In this document: positions 1-8,112 of the stretch, one piece after another
How the letters are laid out: each line of letters starts with the position of its first letter
Position numbering within the stretch: position 1 is the stretch's first letter
Assembly: GCA_937949545.1 (NCBI GenBank)
Contig: CALEDR010000006.1
Location: 1 to 64,000, forward strand
DNA: 64,000 bases
Direction of reading: 5' to 3'
Source of the DNA: an uncultured Phycisphaerae bacterium
GTDB lineage: Bacteria > Planctomycetota > Phycisphaerae > Sedimentisphaerales > Anaerohalosphaeraceae
Notes under the pieces: generated by a model
Database searches by the model: none
Told to the model about the DNA's origin: nothing
Seen by the model: only the letters and a program-made list of their open reading frames with translations
Position numbers and translations under genes: made by a program

Positions 1-764
1 CATCCTGTTTTTCGGAACAAATAATAAGCGGCTCCTGTCCATCCAAATTTTTTTCTTAATTGATTTTGGTTTTCTTGGTTTATCAGCCCGTTATTGATGC
101 ACAGTTTGACTATTTCTTCATCAGCCCAGCGTCGTAAAAGAAAGGAATCTGCGTATCGAACGGTTTTCCCCCCAAATGTAATTTGGGCGTTTTCTACATA
201 ATGGTACAGATTCTCTTCGTTTGGCTGTTGTACAAGAAGGACTTCCCTCTGCAGCCGCTGTGTTTGATAGGATTGGCGAGGCGGAAAATGCTCAATTTGG
301 GGAATATCCAGAAGAAAGAGCCCTCCTGGTTTGAGAACTCTCGATAGGGTCTGGATAGTTCGTGTTAAGTCATTTTCTGTTGTGATATATGCAATCACCG
401 TAAAGAGGCAAAGAACAAGGTCATACGCATTTTCTTTGGCCTTATAATCCTGTATCGGCTTGGGAACAATGGTTAGATTCGGCTCAACATTGTTTTCTTT
501 TGCCTTTCTGTGTATTTCCTCACACATCGGGACAGAAGGTTCAACCGCTGTTACCCTATGGCCCTGCCGGGCGAGAGGAATCGCGGTTCTTCCTGTCCCG
601 GCTCCGATGTCCAGGATATTGCAAATACCGCCTCCTGCCGGACTTTGCTGACACAACTGTTGGCATAGATCATTTGTGTCGGTGCAAAGTCTTGTATACA
701 GTGTTCCGAAACTCTCCTGATTTACAAGGTCGTAAACATGGGCCCAACTATCATGGGGAGCCAT
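1..764 (-). CDS. SAM-dependent methyltransferase (class I), 3' end beyond window
   Basis: The frame is open for 254 codons from an ATG at 764 to base 1 and has no stop inside the window, so the C-terminus is missing. An AAGGAG ribosome site lies 6 bases before the ATG. The protein reads as a class I Rossmann methyltransferase: motif I LDIGAGTGRT (about residues 48-57), a following VTAVEPS acidic-loop strand, DLVLCLFTVIAYI as motif IV, and VLKPGGLFLLDI as post-motif. The C-terminal half has the beta-rich look of ubiE/'methyltransferase domain 25' proteins. The substrate cannot be told from sequence. It is transcribed away from the yhaM gene group and looks independent of it. The fold is sure; the small-molecule role is a guess. 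Confidence 0.85.
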   Translation of the reverse strand, partial: MAPHDSWAHVYDLVNQESFGTLYTRLCTDTNDLCQQLCQQSPAGGGICNILDIGAGTGRTAIPLARQGHRVTAVEPSVPMCEEIHRKAKENNVEPNLTIVPKPIQDYKAKENAYDLVLCLFTVIAYITTENDLTRTIQTLSRVLKPGGLFLLDIPQIEHFPPRQSYQTQRLQREVLLVQQPNEENLYHYVENAQITFGGKTVRYADSFLLRRWADEEIVKLCINNGLINQENQNQLRKKFGWTGAAYYLFRKTG

Positions 765-967
765 TTGCTTTTCTCCTTTTTTCTTCAACACAGCGGGCGT
801 CATTGTATTGAAATCATGTCGGGCAGGCAACTTTTCTTGTCAGGGAACCCTGCCGCTGAATCACAATCCTGAACTGGGTCAGAAGGGTTCAAACAATCTG
901 TAAAATCCGCTCAATCTGCGGTTTCTTTGATGTTTTTGCTCTTGCCGTCGGGCGGAATGGAATGAAT

Positions 968-1939
968 TTATTCGGTTTCGAGGACGCGGTTTCGGTAGAG
1001 TTTGGTTTCCAGAGATTTCTGGTAGGAGGTCCAGTTTCCCTCGCCCGGGTCGTTTTCAATCAGCGTGGTCGTCTGGTTCATTTTGGCGTCGAGGTTGTCG
1101 ATATAGTGGACCATAAAAGCCTCCGGCGTGGCGGGCACCTTGACCGCCCCAAACTCCGGCAGGCCGTGATGGCTGATGACAATGTGCAGCAGGTTGTCCA
1201 GAATCTCCTGCGGGACGGGTTTTCCCTCCTGGGCCAGTTTGTCGGCCTTCTGGGCAATCATCTGGCAGCCCTGAATAATGTGCCCCAAAAGCTGTCCCTG
1301 GTCGGTATAGCCGATGCTCACCTTGTAGGACAGCTCCTGTGTTTTGGCGATGTCGTGGAGAAAGACGGCCGCAATGACCAAATCTTTCTGAATCTTCGGA
1401 TACAGGGGAAAGAGGGCCTTGGCGGCCTTGAGCATGTTGAGCGTGTGCTCCAGCAGTCCGCCCAGGTAATTGTGGTGCATCTGCATTGCCGCCGGCGCTG
1501 TGCAGAACTGCTTCATCAGCTCCGTATCCTTCACAAAGGCCGACATCAGATTCCGCAGCGGCTCATTCTCGATTGCTGCCAGGATGCCGAGCATCTCTTT
1601 GTACATCTGGGCGACGTCCTTTTCCGTCCGGGGTATATAGTCGGCCGGGTTGACCTTTGACGGGTCCACCGGCTGGATGTCATTGATAACGATTTGCAGG
1701 ACCCCCTGATACAGTTCACTCTTGCCGCGGATGTGCACATATCCTTCCGGGGGAATCTGCTGATAGATTTCTTCAGTGGCCTGCCACATTCGGCTGTTGA
1801 GCTTGCCGGTCTTGTCGGACAGGAACATGGCGATATAGAGATCGCCGCGTGTGGTGTTGCGGAGGATAGGCTGGCTGACCAGGTAGATGTCGTTGATTTG
1901 CTGATTGGGCTGGATGTCTTTGATAAACAGATGCGCCAT
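968..1939 (-). CDS. yhaM: 3'-5' exoribonuclease, YhaM/CbfI family (OB fold + HD domain)
   Basis: 323 residues, the usual family length. Residues about 10-95 form an OB-fold nucleic-acid-binding domain (IYLVSQPILRNTTRGD, then MFLSDKTGKLNSRMW). Residues about 150-300 form an HD phosphohydrolase domain with the metal ligands visible: H165 in LLEHTL, HD at 195-196 in FLHDIAKT, HH at 257-258 in ISHHG, and D281/D284 in YIDNLDAK. Family members degrade RNA and single-stranded DNA from the 3' end in a metal-dependent way. The start is an ATG with GGGAG upstream. It lies downstream of rpsT on the same strand, but a strong terminator separates the two, so it may have its own promoter or depend on read-through. 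Confidence 0.9.
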   Translation of the reverse strand: MAHLFIKDIQPNQQINDIYLVSQPILRNTTRGDLYIAMFLSDKTGKLNSRMWQATEEIYQQIPPEGYVHIRGKSELYQGVLQIVINDIQPVDPSKVNPADYIPRTEKDVAQMYKEMLGILAAIENEPLRNLMSAFVKDTELMKQFCTAPAAMQMHHNYLGGLLEHTLNMLKAAKALFPLYPKIQKDLVIAAVFLHDIAKTQELSYKVSIGYTDQGQLLGHIIQGCQMIAQKADKLAQEGKPVPQEILDNLLHIVISHHGLPEFGAVKVPATPEAFMVHYIDNLDAKMNQTTTLIENDPGEGNWTSYQKSLETKLYRNRVLETE

Positions 1940-1977
1940 ACGTTTTCTCCCGGCAGCCGGAGCTCCGCCGCCTGCGA

Positions 1978-2005
1978 TAAAAAAGGCCGTCGCAGCGGAC
2001 GGCCT
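1978..2005 (-). terminator. Rho-independent terminator after rpsT
   Basis: Perfect 8-bp stem AGGCCGTC (1984-1991) / GACGGCCT (1998-2005) with a 6-base loop. Read on the minus strand it is followed by a run of T (plus-strand A's at 1979-1984). It sits 40 bases past the rpsT stop and before the yhaM start, so it should end most rpsT transcripts. Confidence 0.85.
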
Positions 2006-2044
2006 CTGGGTTTCCGTCAGAGCAGGGTATTTGTGCCGAGCCGT

Positions 2045-2320
2045 TCAGCCGGCTTTGACCTGCATCTGATTAAGCCGTCGGGCCATACGCGACTTGATGC
2101 GGGCCGCCGTATTTTTATGCATCGTGCTGGTGGAAGCTACCTTGTCCAATTTGCGCACCAGCGTTTTAAATTCCTGTTGAGCAGTTTCAGCATTCCCGGC
2201 TGTTAAGGCCGCCAGAAACTTCTTGGTCTGTGTTTTAATAGCGCTTTTGCGAGCCCGATTGATGGCCCGCCGTTTTTCGTTTTGACGAACCCGCTTTTTG
2301 GCAGATAACGAATGTGCCAC
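2045..2320 (-). CDS. rpsT: 30S ribosomal protein S20
   Basis: 91 residues, a typical S20 length, very rich in K, R and A, with the family N-terminus AHSLSAKKRVRQNEKRR and the conserved KSAIKTQTKKF segment. It binds 16S rRNA early in small-subunit assembly. Translation starts at GTG (2318-2320) behind GGAG; a non-ATG start is common for rpsT and is often linked to translational autoregulation, though nothing here proves that. It lies 62 bases downstream of the TPR gene and may be co-transcribed with it. A strong terminator follows. Confidence 0.97.
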   Translation of the reverse strand: MAHSLSAKKRVRQNEKRRAINRARKSAIKTQTKKFLAALTAGNAETAQQEFKTLVRKLDKVASTSTMHKNTAARIKSRMARRLNQMQVKAG

Positions 2321-2382
2321 GTTTGTCTCCTGAAATCTGTTTCACTATTCAACCGGCCTGCCTTCAGACCAGCTCTAAAGAA

Positions 2383-3795
2383 TCAGTCATTATGGCCTTT
2401 GGAACGCAGTTTGTCAATACGCTGGCTGACATCTTTAAAGCCGTAATCGGTCTGGGCCAGTTTCCGGTAGATTTCGAGGGCTTTGTCGGTTTGGCCGGCA
2501 GCTTCATAAGCCCTTGCTAGATTGTATCTTATGTCTTTTGCGAGGGCGGTTTCGTGCGGCGGGCACTGCTGGAGGGCCTCTTGAAAGAGGTCAATCGCGT
2601 CTTCAAACCAGCCTTTCAGAAGAAAGCAGAGCCCGGCTTTATCCAGAGCGGCCGGACGCAGACGGGGATTTTGCTGGGCCTCCTGAAAGAGGGGGATGGC
2701 CTCATCGTAGCGGTGATTTTTCAAAAGGCATCGGCCGTATTCGTATTTGACCTGATAATCGGTCGGGTAGTTTTCCTGGCATTCTTTATAATGTTCCAGT
2801 TCGGTTTTGTCCAGAAGTGCCGCAAGGGCTTGAAAACGGCTTTTGAGGCCTTCATCGTCCGGTTTTTCCTGCAGTTGGCGGTGAAGCTGTCTGATTTGGT
2901 CCTTTAGACGCCGGATTTGAAGTTCCCCGAGTCTTCTTTTGAATGTGAAATCGCGGGTTTTTTCGTAGCTGTTCTGAAGAAGACTGACCACTTCGGCCCA
3001 GCTTTCTTCTGTATCCAAATCGGCCAGACTTTGGGCAAGCTGGAGAATATTAGTGACGCTCGGTTCCTGTTTGACCAGTTTTCGGGCCTCGAGGACAGCT
3101 TTTTGTTTGTATTCTGCACTTTTGACGGCCTGTTCCTGACTGTGGAGCCGGTCCTGAAGTTCCTTGTTTTTAATCGAGCTGCGGAAGTCTGTTGCTTTTC
3201 CGTATTTGCCTTCTTCCATAGTCATTCGGGCGCACAAGTCCCGGAATTCGTCACGAAGGGCATCGTCGTTGGGTTTCAGTTCGAGGGCGTGCTGGCAGGC
3301 GGCGACGGCCTTGGTGTAAAGCCCCATTTGGGTGTAAGAGTCTTTCAGGAGAAGATAAGTCGCCAAAGAGGGTTTGCTGCTGGCCCGGTTGGCGTCGAAA
3401 ATCAGCTGGGCTATCCACTCCGCAGTTCGATGATAACCTCCGGCCACACAAGCTCTTAGCAAATCTTCTGCATAGTCAAGGCAGTCTGGGTCTTTGGCCA
3501 AGAGGTACTCGGCGTTGAGCATTTGTTCCAGCGGGGTCTTTTTAGGTGCCAGCCGTTTGGCCTTTTCGAATATAGACGGTTTTTTTCCGCCTTTTGCTTG
3601 ACGGATCAGTGCCAGGCGCCGCAGGGGGGCGTGCCCATCCTCCAGGGCATCCGGACAGAGCCGAAGCCCCTCCAGATAGAGGTCGATGGCGTAATCGAAG
3701 TTGTCGGCGCTGGCCACCTCTTCCGCCCGGTTGAAGAAAGCCCGTGCCTTTTCGAGGTTGCGCTCAAACTGGTCTTCCTGCGGCTCGATGGACAT
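2383..3795 (-). CDS. Tetratricopeptide-repeat protein, function unknown
   Basis: 470 residues with TPR-like helical pairs through most of the length. Clear units include NFDYAIDLYLEGLRLCPD near the N-terminus, YTKAVAACQHALELKPNDDALR in the middle, and RYDEAIPLFQEAQQNPRLRPAAL plus WFEDAIDLFQEALQQCP and QTDKALEIYRKLAQTD near the C-terminus. A charged, coiled-coil-prone middle section (EQAVKSAEYKQKAVLEARKL) separates the repeats. There is no signal peptide or membrane segment, so a cytoplasmic scaffold is likely. I use the ATG at 3795 rather than an earlier in-frame start at 3933, because a promoter lies just upstream and the extra residues look non-coding. The ribosome site GGGAG is unusually close to this ATG. 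No enzymatic domain was seen. Confidence 0.8.
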   Translation of the reverse strand: MSIEPQEDQFERNLEKARAFFNRAEEVASADNFDYAIDLYLEGLRLCPDALEDGHAPLRRLALIRQAKGGKKPSIFEKAKRLAPKKTPLEQMLNAEYLLAKDPDCLDYAEDLLRACVAGGYHRTAEWIAQLIFDANRASSKPSLATYLLLKDSYTQMGLYTKAVAACQHALELKPNDDALRDEFRDLCARMTMEEGKYGKATDFRSSIKNKELQDRLHSQEQAVKSAEYKQKAVLEARKLVKQEPSVTNILQLAQSLADLDTEESWAEVVSLLQNSYEKTRDFTFKRRLGELQIRRLKDQIRQLHRQLQEKPDDEGLKSRFQALAALLDKTELEHYKECQENYPTDYQVKYEYGRCLLKNHRYDEAIPLFQEAQQNPRLRPAALDKAGLCFLLKGWFEDAIDLFQEALQQCPPHETALAKDIRYNLARAYEAAGQTDKALEIYRKLAQTDYGFKDVSQRIDKLRSKGHND

Positions 3796-3834
3796 TCTCC
3801 CGATTGAGTCTATCGATTTTCTGTTTTTTTTTGT

Positions 3835-3864
3835 ATGGTAGCCGTCGGGGGGATATTTTGTCAA
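3835..3864 (-). promoter_or_regulatory. Predicted sigma70-type promoter for the TPR gene
   Basis: On the minus strand, TTGACA (plus 3859-3864), an 18-base spacer, then TACCAT (plus 3835-3840). The predicted transcript would start about 33 bases before the ATG at 3795, which supports that start codon over the longer reading frame. Confidence 0.5.
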
Positions 3865-3875
3865 GAAGTTCCGGC

Positions 3876-3904
3876 TTGTAGAGGGGTTTCGGATGTGGTA
3901 TAAG
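3876..3904 (+). promoter_or_regulatory. Predicted sigma70-type promoter for glyA
   Basis: TTGTAG (3876-3881), 17-base spacer, TATAAG (3899-3904). It gives a leader of roughly 36 bases to the glyA ATG at 3947. It is back-to-back with the TPR-gene promoter. Confidence 0.5.
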
Positions 3905-3946
3905 GTCTGTTTCTTAAGCATGGGACATATCATAGGGAGTTCGAGA

Positions 3947-5194
3947 ATGAATTCATCGTTGGAACGAACAGATCGTCAGATTTACGAGCTGATTTGCGGG
4001 GAAGAGGCCCGGCAGGCCGGCTCGATTCGGCTGATTCCTTCGGAAAATTATGTATCGAGGGCGGTTCGAGAGGCCACCGGCAGCTGTCTGACCAATAAAT
4101 ATTCAGAGGGGTATCCGACTAAGCGGTATTATGAAGGTCAGCAGTTTACAGACCAGATTGAGATGCTGGCCTGTCAGCGGGCGATGGAGCTGTTCGGGGC
4201 CGAAGGGGCCAATGTCCAGCCGCACTCCGGCTCGGAGGCGAATCTGGCAGCCTACGGGGCGCTGGCGGAGCCGGGTGATACGATTATGGGGCTGGCTTTG
4301 CCGCACGGCGGGCATCTGACGCACGGCTGGAAGGTCAGCTATACGGGCAGATTTTTCAAGTCGGTTCAGTACGAACTGGATCCGGCGACCGGCCAGCTGG
4401 ATTATGACCGAATTGAACAACTGGCTAAGGAGCATCGTCCGAAGATTTTGATTTCCGGTTCGAGTGCGTATCCGCGTCAGATTGATTTTGCTCAGTTTGA
4501 CCGGATTGCGAAGGCAGTCGGGGCCTATCATATCTGCGACATGGCCCATATTGCCGGGCTGGTGGCCAGCGGAGTTCATATGAGCCCGATTCCGTATGCG
4601 GATGTGGTGACGACCACGACGCACAAGACGCTTCGGGGTCCCCGCGGCGGGATGATTCTGTTCAAACAGCAGCATGCGGCGGCGGTGAACAAGTCGGTTT
4701 TTCCCGGTCTGCAGGGCGGACCGCACATGCATACCATTTCCGCCGTGGCGGTGGCCCTGAAAGAGGCGGCGCTGCCTTCGTTTCAGGAGTATGCGCGGCA
4801 AATCGTCAAAAACGCCAAACGGCTGGCCGAACGGCTGCTGGAATACGGGTTTCACCTCGTGTCCGGCGGCACGGATAATCATTTGATTCTGATTGATTTG
4901 CGGAACAAGGGTCTGGCGGGCAAGCCGCTGGCCAAGGCCCTGGACCGGGCTCACATTGAGTGCAATTACAATTCCGTGCCGGGGGATACAGCCCCGCCGT
5001 TCAATCCGAGCGGTCTGCGTCTGGGGACTCCGGCGACAACCACACGGGGAATGAAGGAAGAGCAGATGGACCAGATTGCGCTGTGGATTAAGACCGTGGC
5101 GGAGAATCTGGACAATGAGTCGGTGATTGAAAAAGTGGGGCGGGAAGTCCGGGATTTGTGCAGGCAGTTTCCGGTGCCTGAAGTCTTTGTATAA
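3947..5194 (+). CDS. glyA: Serine hydroxymethyltransferase
   Basis: 415 residues, the normal bacterial size. It is a PLP enzyme that interconverts serine and glycine while loading one-carbon units on tetrahydrofolate. Visible landmarks are IRLIPSENYVS at the N-terminus, the KYSEGYPTKRYYEG substrate loop, HSGSEAN, the DMAHIAGLVASG strand, and TTTTHKTLRGPRGG containing the PLP-binding Lys227. I start at ATG 3947, where GGGAG lies 7 bases upstream and the family N-terminus begins; the frame extends back to 3893 but those residues are not SHMT-like and would overlap the predicted promoter. It is divergent from the TPR gene. Confidence 0.97.
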   Translation: MNSSLERTDRQIYELICGEEARQAGSIRLIPSENYVSRAVREATGSCLTNKYSEGYPTKRYYEGQQFTDQIEMLACQRAMELFGAEGANVQPHSGSEANLAAYGALAEPGDTIMGLALPHGGHLTHGWKVSYTGRFFKSVQYELDPATGQLDYDRIEQLAKEHRPKILISGSSAYPRQIDFAQFDRIAKAVGAYHICDMAHIAGLVASGVHMSPIPYADVVTTTTHKTLRGPRGGMILFKQQHAAAVNKSVFPGLQGGPHMHTISAVAVALKEAALPSFQEYARQIVKNAKRLAERLLEYGFHLVSGGTDNHLILIDLRNKGLAGKPLAKALDRAHIECNYNSVPGDTAPPFNPSGLRLGTPATTTRGMKEEQMDQIALWIKTVAENLDNESVIEKVGREVRDLCRQFPVPEVFV

Positions 5195-5262
5195 ATTTGC
5201 GGGTCTGACCCGATCGGGATTCCGGAAGGCAGGGAAGGCCGCGAGAACATGGAACAGAGCCG

Positions 5263-6318
5263 ATGAATGAACGTCCGCTGAAAATCGCTGCGTTCGGTCT
5301 GACGAAGGAGATAGAAACGCTGCTCGAATGTGCCTTTGCGATGAAGGACAGTTTTGCGGTGGCGGGCGTAGCGGATTTGGACCCGGAGCGGGCCGGGGCG
5401 ACGGCGCGGCGGTTTGAATGTGCGGCCTATGATGATGTCCGGCGGATGCTGGTTCAGACGGGACCGAAGATTTTTCTGGCGGGGGGGCCTACCTATCAGT
5501 GTGCCGAATGGATTTCGCTGGCGATTGAAAAACAATGTACGGTTTTTAAGACCGCCCCGGCGGGGCTTACGTTTGAGCAGGCCTCGGAGTGGATTCGAAC
5601 GGCGTATCGTCAGGGGCGGCATTTTGCAGTGATTGAACCGCAGCGGTTTCACCCGCTGCTGCAGCTTTTCGGAGAGATTGCCGATCGGGAGGATGTCAAC
5701 TATTGGCATTTGATTTCGCTGGTCTGCCGGGTGCCGCAGGACCTTTCGGAGCCGCAGGACCGGTGGCGGTTTGACCCATCCCTGGCCGGCGGAGGCGTAC
5801 TGATTCAGCATACCTATTGGCTTTTGGACTGTCTGCTGCTTTATTTCGGTCTGCCGCAGCAGGTGTATATGCAGCGGTGCAGTCAGGCGCCGGACCGGCA
5901 GCAGCGGCTGAGCACCACGGAGGATACGGCGGCGGCGGTGATGCGGTTTTCGGATTCGCTGATTGCGGAGATTTCGGCCAGCCGCACGCTCGGGCCGCCG
6001 GCGGAATACCTGCGGATTTGCGGAAAAGAGCGCTATCTGACACTGGAGCGCGAGCAGCTGACGGTTTGCGGGCACGACGGCCGGCTTCTGGAACGGCGGC
6101 AGATTTGTGCGGAACCGTCGGCGTGGGCGCAGAGGTTTTGGGACATGTATCTGCGTCATCTGGAGAATCCGCAGCGGCTGCTGTTTCTGCCGCCGGAGAC
6201 GGATTTGCGGACGATGGCGGTTCTGGAGGCGGCGTATCTGTCGTCCAAAACAGGAATGCCGGAATCTCCCTCGCGGATTCTGGAGGTCGGCGGCTTCAAG
6301 CCGGACGGTTTGCTGTAG
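5263..6318 (+). CDS. Gfo/Idh/MocA-family NAD(P)-dependent oxidoreductase
   Basis: 351 residues. The N-terminal Rossmann half runs IAAFGLTKEIETLL, then VAGVADLDPERAGATARRF and IFLAGGPTYQCAEWISLAIEKQCTVFKTAPAG. The last piece takes the place of the usual EKP(L/M) loop, so the conserved lysine context is altered (FKTAPAG). The C-terminal alpha/beta half carries RWRFDPSLAGGGVLIQHTYWLLDCLLLYFG, the usual GGG-D/H substrate-site region with Gly-rich loop and His. Such proteins oxidise or reduce sugars and inositols; the substrate here is unknown. It follows glyA by 68 bases on the same strand and may share its transcript. The weakened EKP motif makes catalytic activity less certain. Confidence 0.75.
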   Translation: MNERPLKIAAFGLTKEIETLLECAFAMKDSFAVAGVADLDPERAGATARRFECAAYDDVRRMLVQTGPKIFLAGGPTYQCAEWISLAIEKQCTVFKTAPAGLTFEQASEWIRTAYRQGRHFAVIEPQRFHPLLQLFGEIADREDVNYWHLISLVCRVPQDLSEPQDRWRFDPSLAGGGVLIQHTYWLLDCLLLYFGLPQQVYMQRCSQAPDRQQRLSTTEDTAAAVMRFSDSLIAEISASRTLGPPAEYLRICGKERYLTLEREQLTVCGHDGRLLERRQICAEPSAWAQRFWDMYLRHLENPQRLLFLPPETDLRTMAVLEAAYLSSKTGMPESPSRILEVGGFKPDGLL

Positions 6319-6351
6319 GTTCCGGCGGTGTTCAGCGGATTGAAATTTTTC

Positions 6352-6380
6352 TTGCGGCAGGCGGTGGACAAGGGTATATA
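6352..6380 (+). promoter_or_regulatory. Predicted promoter of the rnf operon
   Basis: TTGCGG (6352-6357), exactly 17 bases, TATATA (6375-6380). A transcript starting near 6387 would give a leader of about 29 bases carrying GGGAAG before the ATG at 6416. No other good promoter was seen before rnfC. Confidence 0.5.
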
Positions 6381-6415
6381 AGATTCTTTTATAGTATCTT
6401 TGGGAAGACACAGTG

Positions 6416-6751
6416 ATGGATGAAGCGTGCCGCCGCTGCGGATTGCGAAGAGACTGCCAGTCAGTCTATGAAGCCCTCGGGCGGGTGCAAGGGCCGTCTG
6501 TTGTGTGGCGGTCTATTTTTGTTTTTTTGGCTCCGCTGATTGTCTTTGCGGTCTCTGCGGCGGGACTGGACATCTGGATGAAGGGTCAAGTCGAGAATCC
6601 GTCGCTTCGCACGGCGGCAGTTTTTCTGCTGTCGGCAGTTTTCGGGGTTTTGACGGCGGCGGCGGTTCGGCTGGCCATTCCGAGCTGGACAGAACGCTGC
6701 ATCGGTTCCGGGAAAAAACACGATGAATTTCACGGTGAAAAAGACATTTAA
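6416..6751 (+). CDS. Small RseC-like membrane protein leading the rnf operon
   Basis: 111 residues. A short cytoplasmic N-terminus carries three cysteines (C5, C8, C14 in ACRRCGLRRDC). Two hydrophobic segments follow (SIFVFLAPLIVFAVSAAGLD and AAVFLLSAVFGVLTAAAVRLA), then a charged tail. The Cys cluster followed by two membrane helices matches the later part of RseC/MucC (SoxR-reducing) proteins, which are often encoded with rnf genes; the usual N-terminal beta domain is missing here. I take ATG 6416 over the GTG at 6413. The last 29 bases overlap the start of rnfC in another frame, which suggests translational coupling. Probably an accessory to Rnf; RseC homology is inferred from layout, not strong sequence identity. 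Confidence 0.6.
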   Translation: MDEACRRCGLRRDCQSVYEALGRVQGPSVVWRSIFVFLAPLIVFAVSAAGLDIWMKGQVENPSLRTAAVFLLSAVFGVLTAAAVRLAIPSWTERCIGSGKKHDEFHGEKDI

Positions 6752-8093
6752 GGGCGGAATTCATCCGCTGGAGAATAAACATTATACGGAATCCTGTCCG
6801 ATTGAGCCGGTGCCGACACCGCGTCAGCTTGTGCTGCCGCTGGTTCAGCACATCGGAGCGCCGTGCAAGCCGCTGGTGCAGAAGAAACAAGCCGTCACGC
6901 TCGGCGAACCACTCGGCCGTTCGGATGCGTATGTCTCGGCGCCGATTCATTCGCCGGTCAACGGGGCGGTGAAAGATATCACTTTGGCCTCGCATCCGGT
7001 CATCGGGCGGACGATGGCGGTTTATCTGGAGGCCAATGCGGAAGACAACTTGCCGCAGCGGCCGCAGCCGGAACGGTTTGGTGAGGAGTTTGACCCCGGC
7101 TCCTTTACGCCGGAGCAGATTTGCAATGCGATTCAGGAAGCGGGGCTGGTGGGGATGGGCGGGGCCGGTTTTCCGACCCGCGTTAAGGTCGAACCGAATC
7201 CGGCGATGCCCAAGCACACACTGGTTATCAACGGCTGCGAATGCGAGCCGTACATCACCTGTGATTACCGCATTATGCTCGAGTGGACCTGGCAGATTCT
7301 GGCGGGGGTTCGACTGGCGGCCCGCGCCGCCGGCTGTCAGACGGTCCGGATTGGAATTGAGGACAACAAACCGGAGGCGGTCAAGGCATTTGAACAGGCC
7401 CTGTCCCGCTGTCGGCGGGAAGAAGATATTCAGGTTGTCGTGGTGAAAACCAAATATCCGCAGGGCGGGGAGCGGCAGCTGATACGGGCCGTACTGGGCA
7501 AGCAGGTTCCCACGGGCGGGATTCCTCCGCAGATCGGGGTATGTGTGCTGAATGTGGCGACCTGTGCGGCGATAGCCGAGGCGGTGGTTTTCCGAAAGCC
7601 GCTGACGCATCGCGTGGTGACGGTCACGGGTCGAGCGATTGCCCGTCCGGGCAATTATTATGTTCCGATTGGAATGAGTGTGCAGGATTTGCTGGCCCAT
7701 TGCGGGGGGCTGACGGAACGGGCGGCTAAGGTGGTTCTGGGCGGACCGATGATGGGGTTTGCGATTGCGGATATGAGCACTCCTCTGACCAAAACCTGCG
7801 GGGCGCTGACGGTGCTGACGCGGGAGGATGTGACGGAGCCCCAGTATGTCCGTCAGCAGACGGCGTGTATTCGATGTGGCCGGTGCCTGATGGTTTGTCC
7901 GGAAGGGCTCAATCCGACCCGAATTGCTCATGCCGTCAAGCATTTCCGGATGGACCTGGCTGAACAGTATTATCTGAGCGCCTGCATTGAGTGCGGCAGC
8001 TGCAGTTATGTCTGTCCGGCGCATATTGAACTGTCGGGGTATATCAAAACGGGCAAACTGCTGAAGGCCCGGGAAAAGAAGCGGCTGGGATAG
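6723..8093 (+). CDS. rnfC: Rnf electron transport complex subunit C
   Basis: 456 residues. Peripheral subunit that carries NADH/FMN sites and iron-sulfur clusters and passes electrons between ferredoxin and NAD. Landmarks: N-terminal barrel-sandwich domain (SAPIHSPVNGAVKDI), the glycine-rich GLVGMGGAGFPTRVK nucleotide loop shared with NuoF-type proteins, LVINGCECEPYITCDYR, and two C-terminal 4Fe-4S motifs, CIRCGRCLMVCPEGLNP and CIECGSCSYVCPAHI. Starts inside the tail of the preceding small gene behind GGGAA. First core gene of the order C-D-G-E-A-B, the arrangement usual in anaerobic bacteria. Confidence 0.97.
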   Translation: MNFTVKKTFKGGIHPLENKHYTESCPIEPVPTPRQLVLPLVQHIGAPCKPLVQKKQAVTLGEPLGRSDAYVSAPIHSPVNGAVKDITLASHPVIGRTMAVYLEANAEDNLPQRPQPERFGEEFDPGSFTPEQICNAIQEAGLVGMGGAGFPTRVKVEPNPAMPKHTLVINGCECEPYITCDYRIMLEWTWQILAGVRLAARAAGCQTVRIGIEDNKPEAVKAFEQALSRCRREEDIQVVVVKTKYPQGGERQLIRAVLGKQVPTGGIPPQIGVCVLNVATCAAIAEAVVFRKPLTHRVVTVTGRAIARPGNYYVPIGMSVQDLLAHCGGLTERAAKVVLGGPMMGFAIADMSTPLTKTCGALTVLTREDVTEPQYVRQQTACIRCGRCLMVCPEGLNPTRIAHAVKHFRMDLAEQYYLSACIECGSCSYVCPAHIELSGYIKTGKLLKAREKKRLG

Positions 8094-8112
8094 AGACAGG
8101 AACCAGAGAGCC

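Noticed and set aside
860-930. tRNA-like stretch (GGGTTCAAAC near 888)
   Set aside because: A T-loop-like string is present, but no acceptor stem, D-arm or anticodon arm can be paired around it.
4103-4954. 283-codon minus-strand frame inside glyA
   Set aside because: Antisense to a fully conserved gene, no ribosome site or recognisable domain.
5195-5262. Terminator after glyA (CGGGT-ctg-ACCCG)
   Set aside because: A 5-bp stem without any T run; too weak to call.
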